This document shows positions 15,999-25,419 of a stretch of DNA of 64,000 nt, in pieces. Position 1 is the first letter of the stretch; the number at the start of each line of letters is the position of its first letter. This DNA comes from Luteipulveratus halotolerans (GTDB taxonomy: Bacteria > Actinomycetota > Actinomycetes > Actinomycetales > Dermatophilaceae): contig NZ_LAIR01000002.1 in NCBI RefSeq assembly GCF_001247745.1, forward strand, positions 3,224,001 to 3,288,000. The letters run 5' to 3'. A program made the position numbers and the translations under genes. Below the pieces are notes generated by a model. It saw only the letters and a list, made by a program, of their open reading frames with translations, was not told where the DNA came from and did not search any database.

Positions 15999-17581
15999 CG
16001 CGGTTCCTCCTGGAAGCTCGCCCGTCGCTCTGCCTGCATGACGTTCTTGTCGATGAACGGAAACAGCCTTGGGATGTCGACCTTGATGCGCACGGACCCT
16101 TCACCCGTGCCGTCGCCGTCGACCGTCATGCTGAAGCCATGGCCCAGGGCACCCGGGACCGCGTCCTGGGCGGCCGCACGTGCGTCGCCGCGGTCCGGGC
16201 TCACGGACAGCTCCCGAGCAGCCGCGTTCGCTGCATGCTGCGCGAAGACGTTCGAGGCACCGAGCATCAGACCTTGCATGCACAGCAGGAAGGCCGTCAC
16301 GAAGATGATCACCGCAAGCGGAAGCTCAACGGTCGCCTGCCCGGCCGCCTTGGACCGTCGGCCGCGCTGCCGCTTGGAACAGCCCTTCCGACCAGGCTTT
16401 TCAGCCCGGACCGCGCCACCCATCGGCCCGTGAACACCCGGACTCCACAGCTGATCGGTCACCTCGCCGATCGCCTTGCTCAGCGGTCCGGAGCGCACCT
16501 CCGTGAGGTCCCCGGTGTTGACTGCTGCTTCGATCTCGGGCAGTGACGATGGCAGCTTCCACGCCGTGGTGAGCTGAAGGACCTTGCGTACGAGCTCGAG
16601 CTGGACCTCGCGTTTGCGGTCGGCCTTGTTGAGGACGACCGCCACGTCGTTGTTGGCTCGGATCGAGAGCCGTTGCCACGTGTGCATCGTGCTGCGCGCC
16701 GCACGGACGCTGACGATGTCCGGCTCGACCACGATCATCACCTGGTCGGCCAGCTCGAGCGTCGTCGCCTGGGCCTCCTCGACCCGAGAGCCGACATCGA
16801 CGACGACCAGGTCGAACTGCCGGCGGAGCTCGTGCACGATCTGTCGGGCTGCTGTGCCGCTCACGTCCTCGGCACGCTCGACATCGCGGGGAGCGGCGAT
16901 GACCGCATAGCCGGCCGGGCTGTCGACGGCTACCTCGCTGATACTCCGCCCGGTGAGGGCGTCACTGACGTCGGCCAGCTCAGCGACCGAGCGCTTGGCC
17001 CGCACCCCGCTGTAGTAGGCGATATCGCCCGAGCGCAGGTCCATGTCGACGACGCACACCCTGGCGCGGCGACCCGCGTGTGCGGCGATCATGCAGGCGA
17101 GGAACGACGTCCCGACACCGCCCTTGGCGCCAGCCAGAGCGAGCACTCGGCCCTGTCCGCCCCCGACGCGACCGGCCTGCCCGGCGGCGGCCGCTCGGAG
17201 TGCCCGCGCCCAGGACGCCGTCCTGTCGATGCCTGCCTGAACCTCTTGCAGGCCCAGCGGAATCCGCAGTACGCCCCGTGCGCCTGCCTCCATCGCGGCG
17301 CCGTAGAGGTCCTGGTCTGCTTCGGGTGTGGCCACGAGCAGACCGACGGACGGATGAGAGTGCGCAACCGACCGCACGAGCTCGAGGTAGGGCATGTCGG
17401 CGAACTCTGCGTCGACGATGACCACGTGCACGTCGTGCTCGACCAGTGCGTAGCCGAGCTGCTCAGCGCTCCGCGCCGTGTCGACGAACTCGAGGTCAGA
17501 CATCTCGCCGGCGATCGACGCGAGCTCACTGACAAGCGACTCGCGCTCACTGACGAGAACGACCTTGTTGGTGCTCATCAT
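15995..17581 (-). CDS. TadZ/CpaE-like ATPase fused to a TadE-like pseudopilin
   Basis: A 528-residue single frame with two parts. Residues 1-385 are CpaE/TadZ-like: a receiver-like domain (to about 125) then a ParA/MinD-type domain with the deviant loop AGAKGGVGTS (residues 150-159), VVDMDLRSGD and VLNKADR. The second Lys usual in this loop is missing, as often in TadZ. Residues 387-528 are TadE-like: a basic stretch, G-QATV-E at about 414, one membrane helix and HAANAAARELSV. TadZ is cytoplasmic and marks the pilus site; TadE spans the membrane and is normally separate. An internal Met387 (codon at 16423) could allow a separate TadE product. The frame has no break, so the fusion is what the sequence shows. 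Confidence 0.85.
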   Translation of the reverse strand: MMSTNKVVLVSERESLVSELASIAGEMSDLEFVDTARSAEQLGYALVEHDVHVVIVDAEFADMPYLELVRSVAHSHPSVGLLVATPEADQDLYGAAMEAGARGVLRIPLGLQEVQAGIDRTASWARALRAAAAGQAGRVGGGQGRVLALAGAKGGVGTSFLACMIAAHAGRRARVCVVDMDLRSGDIAYYSGVRAKRSVAELADVSDALTGRSISEVAVDSPAGYAVIAAPRDVERAEDVSGTAARQIVHELRRQFDLVVVDVGSRVEEAQATTLELADQVMIVVEPDIVSVRAARSTMHTWQRLSIRANNDVAVVLNKADRKREVQLELVRKVLQLTTAWKLPSSLPEIEAAVNTGDLTEVRSGPLSKAIGEVTDQLWSPGVHGPMGGAVRAEKPGRKGCSKRQRGRRSKAAGQATVELPLAVIIFVTAFLLCMQGLMLGASNVFAQHAANAAARELSVSPDRGDARAAAQDAVPGALGHGFSMTVDGDGTGEGSVRIKVDIPRLFPFIDKNVMQAERRASFQEEPR

Positions 17582-18378
17582 GACCCTCCAGACGTCTTGC
17601 TCGGCGCGGAGCTCGGCTTCGGCTTGGCCGGCGCCGTTGTGGGCCGGGGTGCCGGCGACGAGGGTGCCTGCGGCTCCTCGGACGTCTGTGGGAAGACCTG
17701 GTCACCGCCGCCGACCGAGGACTCGTCCTGCTGGGCGCGCAGCGCGAGCCGGACCTTCACCGAGAAGCTCTCCGCGTACGCGACCCGGAGGGCGTCCTTC
17801 GTCGACAGTGCGAAGGTGACCGGGATGGCCTTGCCCTCACTGAACCCGCCGTCGTCGGACTCCTTCTTGACGGTCTCGGGCAGACCGACGTCGATGACCA
17901 GGACGTCCTGCGCCCACAGCTGCGAGGTGGCACGCGAGCCTTGGTCCTTCTGCTCGAAGGTGGCGATGATGTCGACGCGGTCGCCCGACTTCACCTTGCC
18001 CGCGACTCCGGTCTCGGCATCCACCATGACGGCGATCTCACGGTGTCCGTCGGCGATGCCGGGACGCGGGACGAACATGCCGGACTGGGCGTAGGTACCT
18101 GCCTTGGTGTTCGTCGTCGGGACCAGTCCGACCACGTCGCGGGCATCTTGGATGGCCGTGTCCGACATCCATTTCTGCGGGATCTCGCGCAGCTCGACGT
18201 CCTCCGGGCCGATGGCCTCGTACGCCTTCACGTCGCGAGACAGCACGACGATCGAGGTGAAGTCACCCGCGCGCGCATTGACGCTGGAGACGAAGGACAG
18301 CACGGAGACGAACACGGCGATCGCTCCGAGCGCGGCGACGACCAGGAGGATGACTCCTCGACGCTGACGGGGGTTCAC
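17578..18378 (-). CDS. cpaB: CpaB/RcpC, Flp pilus assembly protein with SAF domain
   Basis: A 266-residue protein starting at GTG 18378, whose GTGA overlaps the stop of the gene before it. A basic start (NPRQRRG) precedes one membrane helix; then comes the SAF domain with SRDVKAYEAIGPEDVELREI and a long beta domain (SGDRVDIIATFEQ). The last 45 residues are Pro/Ser/Ala rich, a likely wall linker. In Gram-negatives CpaB/RcpC contacts the secretin; here there is no secretin, so it more likely links the inner machine with the cell wall. It overlaps the TadZ-TadE gene by four bases. Confidence 0.88.
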   Translation of the reverse strand: MNPRQRRGVILLVVAALGAIAVFVSVLSFVSSVNARAGDFTSIVVLSRDVKAYEAIGPEDVELREIPQKWMSDTAIQDARDVVGLVPTTNTKAGTYAQSGMFVPRPGIADGHREIAVMVDAETGVAGKVKSGDRVDIIATFEQKDQGSRATSQLWAQDVLVIDVGLPETVKKESDDGGFSEGKAIPVTFALSTKDALRVAYAESFSVKVRLALRAQQDESSVGGGDQVFPQTSEEPQAPSSPAPRPTTAPAKPKPSSAPSKTSGGS

Positions 18379-19157
18379 GAGACGGGGACCTTTCCGGTGG
18401 GCAGGCTGGGGCGTAGGACGCCGCAGAAGAGGCAGACGCTCGAAGCTCCGGCACGGTCGCAGTTGGCGCAGCGGGCCGGCCCCTCCCGCGGCGGCGCGAG
18501 CACCTCCTGCGGCACGCGCACCGGGAGGGACGTCAGCTCCATGACGTGAGACGACTCCCAGAACGGACGGACGAGGTTGGGGTCGTCGGCGAGATCGATC
18601 GTCGCGGGTCCATCGCCCCAGCGCGCCCCGTGTCCGCGTAAGGACCGCACGGTCCGTTCGAGGTTGCCTTCTGGCCGGTGCCGTCCGGAACGGACCCGCT
18701 GCGCATCCCAGTCGACGGTGTACGTCGTGCTTGGCCACCAGCTCGTCATGTGACGCACGACCCCAGGGTTGGGAGTGGTCAGCCGAGCGACGCTGCTGAG
18801 GTGTGCAGTGGTGCGACACAGCCCGTCGAGACGAGGAATCACCGCAGCGACGACGTCGATCGGGACCGTGGCGAGGAGCTCGTACGCCATTCCCGCGACT
18901 GCCACGGCCCGCGTCGGCGGCACGGCAAGCGGTACGAAGGCCACGCCGTCGAGGTCCGCGAGCGCCACGGCCATCCGGGGGACGCTCATGCGGGCCGCAT
19001 GCGCCACGTTGGCAAGGACGATGAGGTCCTCACCGTGGTGTGCTTCGACTTCTGCCACGACGCCCTCCAGCTCGGCACCGTGCGGCAGTGACCTCACGTC
19101 TGGTGCCACTGGGGCAACACCGATCGTCATGAGCTTCATGACCTGAACCATCCCCAA
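18375..19157 (-). CDS. Zinc-ribbon protein heading the tad operon, unknown function
   Basis: A 260-residue soluble protein. The main part has an alpha/beta look with no motif I recognise; the last 40 residues carry CANCDRAGASSVCLFCG, a four-Cys zinc ribbon. There is no signal peptide or membrane helix. It is the first gene of the overlapping tad operon and is coupled to cpaB by a GTGA overlap, so a role in pilus assembly or its control is likely. The start is uncertain: Met1, Met7 and Met10 are close together and none has a clear ribosome binding site. Confidence 0.7.
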   Translation of the reverse strand: MGMVQVMKLMTIGVAPVAPDVRSLPHGAELEGVVAEVEAHHGEDLIVLANVAHAARMSVPRMAVALADLDGVAFVPLAVPPTRAVAVAGMAYELLATVPIDVVAAVIPRLDGLCRTTAHLSSVARLTTPNPGVVRHMTSWWPSTTYTVDWDAQRVRSGRHRPEGNLERTVRSLRGHGARWGDGPATIDLADDPNLVRPFWESSHVMELTSLPVRVPQEVLAPPREGPARCANCDRAGASSVCLFCGVLRPSLPTGKVPVS

Positions 19158-19271
19158 ACCTGTCGTTGGCGTACCTCTCCCAGACGCCGCGCCGAAGATC
19201 GTCGTTCCCTCGTGCGAGCTGGGACTTCGCGAGTCAAGGTTTTTTTGTGATCCACACCAGCTGGCCGCCCG

Positions 19272-19943
19272 TCAGAACGTGCCGAGAACGGGCAGGCACC
19301 AGGTGGCAACGGCTCCGAGCGCCATGAACGGCCCGAACGGCATCGTGGCCTCGCGGCCCTTCCGGTGGACGACCATCAGCCATACGCCGTAGCACGACGC
19401 GAGCAAGAACGCGGCGAACGTGCCGACCAGGACCAGCTCCCAGCCCAGGTAGCCGAGCAGCACGCCCAGGCTCATCGCGAGCTTGACGTCGCCGAGCCCG
19501 AGCGAACCTTCACCGAGTGCGATATCGCCGACCACCGCGAGGGTCAGATACGTCAGGCTCAGGACTGTCCCGCAGGCGAGTGCCCCCCACCAGCGGCCGA
19601 GATCGCCTGCGACCAGGGCACATCCGAGCGTGGCGACGGCTGCGGCACCCGCGCCGGGCCAGGTCCAGCGGTCCGGCAGGCGGCGCACGTCGATGTCGAT
19701 GCCGGACAGCACCACGAGCAACGCCGCGGAGATCGCGAGGACTGCTGCGAGCAACGGCTCGTCGGTGTGGGCAGCCGCGGACAGGCCCGCGCCGACCGTC
19801 GCTGCGACCGGCACCCAGGAGAACCGTCTCAGCGGCTGGTCGCGCTCGTCGTCGTACCGGTAGACACCGGTGCGCAGGCGCGTCAGGCCTGCGTACCCGA
19901 GGGCAAGTCCCGCCGCTGCGCCGGTCGTGGTCTCGACGATCAC
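19272..19943 (-). CDS. Prepilin peptidase (A24 family, TadV/CpaA type)
   Basis: A 223-residue polytopic membrane protease that cleaves Flp-type leaders. The two catalytic Asp motifs are visible: GIDIDVRRLPDRWTWP and GLGDVKLAMSLG. The N-terminal methylase domain of the PilD type is absent, as in TadV. I chose GTG 19943 because it leaves the upstream lipoprotein gene free (19 bases gap) and starts near the first helix. It is separated from the tad operon by 114 bases that hold only a seven-base T-run. Its substrates are probably the G-X4-E proteins at 4015, 10370, 15654 and 15995. Confidence 0.85.
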   Translation of the reverse strand: MIVETTTGAAAGLALGYAGLTRLRTGVYRYDDERDQPLRRFSWVPVAATVGAGLSAAAHTDEPLLAAVLAISAALLVVLSGIDIDVRRLPDRWTWPGAGAAAVATLGCALVAGDLGRWWGALACGTVLSLTYLTLAVVGDIALGEGSLGLGDVKLAMSLGVLLGYLGWELVLVGTFAAFLLASCYGVWLMVVHRKGREATMPFGPFMALGAVATWCLPVLGTF

Positions 19944-19962
19944 GGCGTGCTGCCCTGGCTCA

Positions 19963-20622
19963 TCAGCTGCCCTGGGCTTCGGAGGCCGTCTCAGGTCGTA
20001 CGACGATGCTGCCGGCGATCTTCTTGAAGGTGTCCTCGTCGAACTTCTTTGCCGGTGCGTTGTAGCGGAAGCCATACTTCGGCAGCCCAGGCGTCTCGAT
20101 CAACAGCTCACGCTGGCGCATGTCCTGAGGTGCGAGCTTGTCGCCCGTGACGCTGGTGCCTGCGTCCGACTTGTAGGTGAGGTCGAAGTAGACGGCCGTT
20201 GTCGCACCTGCAACCTTGATCTGTGTGGGCGAGCCGATCTTGGCCTCAGGGATCTGCGACTGCAGCTGCGCACGCAGGATCGACTCTCGCGTCTCCAACG
20301 GGCCGACCTGCTCACGCTCGACGAACGCGAGGAACGTGGGAGGGATGTTGGAGCCACCCTGGTAGACCGGACCGATCTCGAGCTCTGCGCCGGGGTTGCC
20401 ACGCCTGTCATCGGGACGGTTGGTCCAGTCCTTGGGCACCGACACCTGAAAGCCTGCGCCCTGCCTGGTGATCCACCCGGACGGTGCCTTCGCACGATCA
20501 GGTGCGACCGTTGCCGACGGCAGCGCCTGCGGGTCCTGCTCCGGGCTGGAGTCACAGCCCGCGAGTGCGAGCAGGCTCAGGCTGGCGGCTGCGATCAACG
20601 TTGTCTGGATTCGTCGTCCCAC
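19963..20622 (-). CDS. Lipoprotein, hypothetical
   Basis: A 219-residue lipoprotein starting at GTG 20622 with AAGGGA just upstream and the lipobox LALAGC. The mature domain (GFQVSVPKDWTNR and later GATTAVYFDLTYKS) resembles the PsbP/LpqN-like fold seen in many actinobacterial lipoproteins; that is a resemblance, not proof. It precedes the prepilin peptidase by 19 bases and probably shares its transcript. The degraded Flp-fusion tail ends nine bases upstream, so this lipoprotein may once have stood behind a complete Flp-fusion gene, as 5572 does in the first copy. Confidence 0.75.
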   Translation of the reverse strand: MGRRIQTTLIAAASLSLLALAGCDSSPEQDPQALPSATVAPDRAKAPSGWITRQGAGFQVSVPKDWTNRPDDRRGNPGAELEIGPVYQGGSNIPPTFLAFVEREQVGPLETRESILRAQLQSQIPEAKIGSPTQIKVAGATTAVYFDLTYKSDAGTSVTGDKLAPQDMRQRELLIETPGLPKYGFRYNAPAKKFDEDTFKKIAGSIVVRPETASEAQGS

Positions 20623-20630
20623 TGCATCCC

Positions 20631-20984
20631 TTACTTCGTCCCGCAGGCGACGAGCGGCATCTCCGCCCCTCCCCGCCACGGGTTCTTCATGACGGCCTTG
20701 ACCAGTGTCATATCGGACGAGTTCTTCTCGCCGCCGGCTCCGACCGTTGCGACGTTGTACTCCTTGTTGCCGCCCTCGGACTCGAGCTCGTCGCCCGTCA
20801 GCTCGTCGGTTCGGGTCGAGAAAGCGCCCGTGCGCAGCCAAGCAGTGAGCGGCTTGCTCCACGCTGGCAGCACCGGACTCGCGACGCCTGTTGATCTCCC
20901 CACCGCACCAGACTGGCCGGTCGGGAAACGGGACGCGTAGGGCCTTCTGTCCCTGGCCCGGGCCCTAATTTCCCCACTCGTCAC
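20631..20984 (-). pseudogene. Truncated copy of the tail of the Flp-fusion protein
   Basis: The last 70-90 codons match the C-terminus of the large protein at 4015-5568: AWSKPL and TRTDELTGDEL against AWSPLM and TRLEYETSGDEL, then VGAGGEK against VGVGGQK and PLVACGTK against PLVTCGKK. The prepilin helix and about 420 residues of the large domain are absent and no signal peptide replaces them. The upstream 30 codons look non-coding. I read this as the remnant of a second Flp-fusion gene, deleted from its 5' side. A short functional protein is possible but unlikely without a start signal. Confidence 0.7.
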
Positions 20985-20996
20985 GAACGACGACGG

Positions 20997-21464
20997 TCAA
21001 CGGACGAACGTTGTCCAGGTCACGACGCTGAAGATGACGATGAACGGCACGCACAACAAGTATCTCCAGCCACTCGTCCGCCACCATCCCTCACCAACGG
21101 GCGGCAGCAGCCGTGCACGGGCGGGATCATCCTCCTGATACCAAACGTCTCGTTGGGTGCCGACCCAGGAGTCGGCTTCCCGATCGCTCAGCTCCTCCCT
21201 GGCGATGGTCTCGACCTGGCGACCGTCGAGGGTGTGAACCACCACCGTCAGCCGGTAACGGAATCCACCGGTGTCGCCGCCCGTGTGACGAATCATCTCC
21301 GCGTCCACCACGAGAGCAATCCCCTTGACCCAAGGCTTCTCGCGCTCGACCCACTCAGCCCACAGCAAGCGTGACAAGGCATACAGAAGGACAACGAGAA
21401 CCAGGGGAAAGATCCAGCCGCTGTGCTCCATCCCGCCTTCGATGTCCAGCTCGATTCCAGGCAT
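20997..21464 (-). CDS. DUF3592-like membrane protein
   Basis: A 155-residue protein with helices near residues 16-33 and 132-152 and a domain between them that contains VGTQRDVWYQEDDPARARL, the same pattern as the protein at 1413-1850 (VGTERRVRYDPKDPSR). The two share length and topology but are diverged. Start codon is either ATG 21464 or the in-frame ATG 21431; the longer form is given because the shorter one has its GGCGGG too close. Function of the family is unknown. It lies alone between the Flp-fusion remnant and pntB. Confidence 0.65.
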   Translation of the reverse strand: MPGIELDIEGGMEHSGWIFPLVLVVLLYALSRLLWAEWVEREKPWVKGIALVVDAEMIRHTGGDTGGFRYRLTVVVHTLDGRQVETIAREELSDREADSWVGTQRDVWYQEDDPARARLLPPVGEGWWRTSGWRYLLCVPFIVIFSVVTWTTFVR

Positions 21465-21571
21465 GGTGATCACGGTCCGCGACCGTACACGCACGAGGTC
21501 ACCCAGAGCTCGTCCCGCTTCGGACGGTCCGCGACCGTACATGCCCGACGGCAGCGACCGTCGTACGCCGG

Positions 21572-22959
<1,388 letters not shown>

Positions 22960-22963
<4 letters not shown>

Positions 22964-24549
22964 CGCGCCTCTCCCGACCCTGCGGTGTCGGACTCGCGGA
23001 CGAACATCTTGAGCATCCGTCCTGTCACGGCGAACCCGCCGAAGATGTTGATGCTGGCCACGACGGTGGCCGCGAGCGCGAGCACCCGCACGAGCAGGTT
23101 GTCGCTGCCGACCTGCAGCAGCGCACCGACCAGGATGATGCCGCTGATCGCGTTGGTCTCGGCCATGAGCGGTGTGTGCAGGGCGTGCGCGACGTTGGAG
23201 ATCACGTAGAACCCGACGATCACCGCGAGTGCGAACACCGTGAAGTGCCCGAGGAACGACGCCGGCGAGAAGGCAGCGGCGAGCGCGAACAGCGTTGCGC
23301 CCAAAGCCATCAGGACGTACTTACGTCGTGGATCAGGTGGTGGCGCAGGTGCCGCGACCGCGGACGCGCCACCCGTCGTACGTGCTGCCTCGGACCCGGA
23401 CGCCGACGCAGCCGCCGACACCTGGACGGGTGGTGGCGGCCAGGTGACCTCTCCCCCGTGAGCGACGGTCAGACCGCGCACGACCTGGTCGTCGAGGTCG
23501 AGCTCGATGCGCCCGTTCTTCTGCGGCGTGAGCAGCTTCATCAGGTTGACGACGTTGGTGCCGTAGAGCTGTGACGCCTGCGTGGGCAGACGGCCCGGCA
23601 GGTCGGTGTAGCCGACGATGCGCACGCCGTTGTCGCTCGTGACGATGTCGTCGGCCTCGGACAGCTCGCAGTTGCCGCCGTTGGCCGCGGCCATGTCGAC
23701 GATCACCGAGCCGGGCCGCATGGCAGCAACGGTGTCGGCCGTGATCAGCCGCGGTGCCGGCTTGCCCGGGATCAGCGCGGTGCTGATGACGATGTCGGCC
23801 TCGGCGCACTCGCGGGCGTACATCTGCATCGCCAGCGCCTCGAGGTCGCCGGACATCTCCTTGGCGTAGCCGTCGGCCGACGGCGCCTCGTCGTCGGACG
23901 GCACGTCTAGGCGGACGAACTCGGCGCCCATCGACTCGACCTGCTCGGCCACCTCGGGCCGCACGTCGAAGGCGCGTACGACGGCGCCGAGGCTCGACGC
24001 CGTACCGATCGCCGCGAGCCCCGCGACACCGGCTCCGATGACGAAAACCTTTGCGGGAGGTACCTTTCCGGCCGCCGTCACCTGCCCGGTGAAGAGCGAG
24101 CCGAACTGGTGCGCGGCCTCGACGACGGCGCGGTAGCCGCCGAGGTTGGCCATCGACGACAGCACGTCGAGCGACTGCGCGCGCGAGATGCGCGGCACAG
24201 CGTCCATCGCGAGCGCGGTGACACCCCGACCGGCGAGCTGTTGCAGCAGCACCGGGCTGAGCGCGGGCGCCATGAGCGACACGACCGTCGTACCGCTGCG
24301 CAGCACCCCGACCTCGGCGTCGCTCGGGGCGTTGATCTTGGCGACGATGTCGCAGTCCCACGCCTCGACGGTGCCGACGACCTGGGCGCCGGCGTCGGCG
24401 TACGCGCTGTCGGGGTACGCCGACCGCGCGCCGGCCCCGGCCTCGACCAGCACGTCGTAGCCGAGGTCGATCAGCTGACCGACGGTCTTGGGCGTCGCGG
24501 CGACACGGGTCTCGCCGGCCTTGTACTCCTTGGGTACGCCGATGCGCAC
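22960..24549 (-). CDS. pntA: NAD(P) transhydrogenase subunit alpha (fused)
   Basis: A 529-residue protein with an N-terminal NAD-binding domain related to alanine dehydrogenase (MRIGVPKEYKAGETRVA; KVFVIGAGVAGLAAIGTA near residue 170; VDMAAANGGNCE) and four C-terminal helices (residues 410-510). In many actinobacteria the alpha subunit is split in two; here it is one chain, with an Ala/Pro-rich linker at about residues 375-405. It opens the pntAB operon. GGAGG just before the ATG is a strong ribosome binding site. Confidence 0.97.
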
Positions 24550-24755
24550 GGGTCCTCCTTCAACAGGCTGCCCTCAGACTCCACCACACGGGCGGCGCGT
24601 GGTGCGCGGATCCGCTCCATGAGAGATCCCGACATCGGCGGGCCGCGCGGCCACCACGGGGCGCGTGCCGCGGCTACCCTGAGCCGGCCATCTTCCCGCA
24701 CCAGGCGCCCTACGGTGCGTACGGCGCACCCGGCTTCGCCCCGCCGGCGTTCGGG

Positions 24756-25013
24756 GTGCCCGTTCGCCCTCCGGTGTCGGGAGCGCTGGTGGCGGTGGCG
24801 TGGATCGTGGCGGTCCTGACGTGCATGTACATGCTGCCGTGGGCCGTGGCCGTGACCCGCAACAAGTCCAACATGGGCGTGATCGGGCTGCTGAACTTCC
24901 TGCTCGGCTGGAGCTTCGTCGGTTGGGTCGTGTCACTCGTCATGGCCTGCACGTCCGAGCCGGCACCCGTGGTGGTCGTCAACCAGCACGGCGGCTACTA
25001 CCCGCAGCGCTGA
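24756..25013 (+). CDS. Superinfection-immunity-type small membrane protein
   Basis: An 85-residue protein with two helices (residues 10-32 and 42-65). The second contains MGVIGLLNFLLGWSFVGW, the hallmark of the superinfection immunity family named after phage T4 Imm, which is widespread in bacterial chromosomes where its role is not settled. The GTG at 24756 is the first start in frame. Upstream in frame is a Gly/Pro/Tyr-rich stretch (about 24681-24755) typical of these proteins, but it has no start codon, so the true N-terminus may be longer with a rare start or damaged. The 200 bases before it hold nothing else that I can support. Confidence 0.7.
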   Translation: MPVRPPVSGALVAVAWIVAVLTCMYMLPWAVAVTRNKSNMGVIGLLNFLLGWSFVGWVVSLVMACTSEPAPVVVVNQHGGYYPQR

Positions 25014-25036
25014 ACCATCCGGCTAGGTTGAACGCC

Positions 25037-25282
25037 GTGCTGGGCGAAGACGGCGTCGAACGCGACATCAAGGTGCTGGGCTGGCGCGTCGACGAGCTCG
25101 AGCACCAGCTCGGTCGGATGCGGGTCCGGTCAACGGCCTGGACCGCGGTCGCGCTGCTCGTCCTCACCCTGCTGGTGCCGCAGTCCCGCTCGGCTGTGCA
25201 GTCACGGTCGTCGCCGCCGTGCTGCGCCGCGACCTCGACGACCGAGCGGTCACCCCCGGGCTCATCCGCGTACGCCGCCTGA
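25037..25282 (+). CDS. Possible small membrane protein, perhaps frameshifted
   Basis: An 81-residue frame starting at GTG 25037, six bases after TAGGTT, which could serve as a -10 box for a leaderless message. Residues 1-30 form a charged helix (VERDIKVLGWRVDELEHQL) and residues 35-50 one membrane helix. After VPQ the sequence turns into a Ser/Arg/Cys-rich tail that looks out of frame; another frame from about 25180 offers a second hydrophobic stretch. So the gene may be short, shifted or broken. No family is recognised. Confidence 0.35.
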   Translation: MLGEDGVERDIKVLGWRVDELEHQLGRMRVRSTAWTAVALLVLTLLVPQSRSAVQSRSSPPCCAATSTTERSPPGSSAYAA

Positions 25283-25419
25283 CGCGACGATCATCGCCGC
25301 GAGCTCGTCGGCCGAGGCGAACGTCCCGGACTCGACGCTTGTCCCGGGGCCACGCGGCGTACACGCGCAGCAGCGGCGACGTCCGACGGCGCGGGCACAC
25401 ACGCCAATACCCTTGGCAC

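Noticed and set aside
19225..19260. T-run on the plus strand as terminator
   Set aside because: No stable stem precedes it and no plus-strand gene ends there.
25283..25419. Possible end of a minus-strand gene (DELAAMIVASGG then stop) before the monooxygenase
   Set aside because: Further upstream codons become Cys-rich and unlike coding sequence; too short to support a gene.
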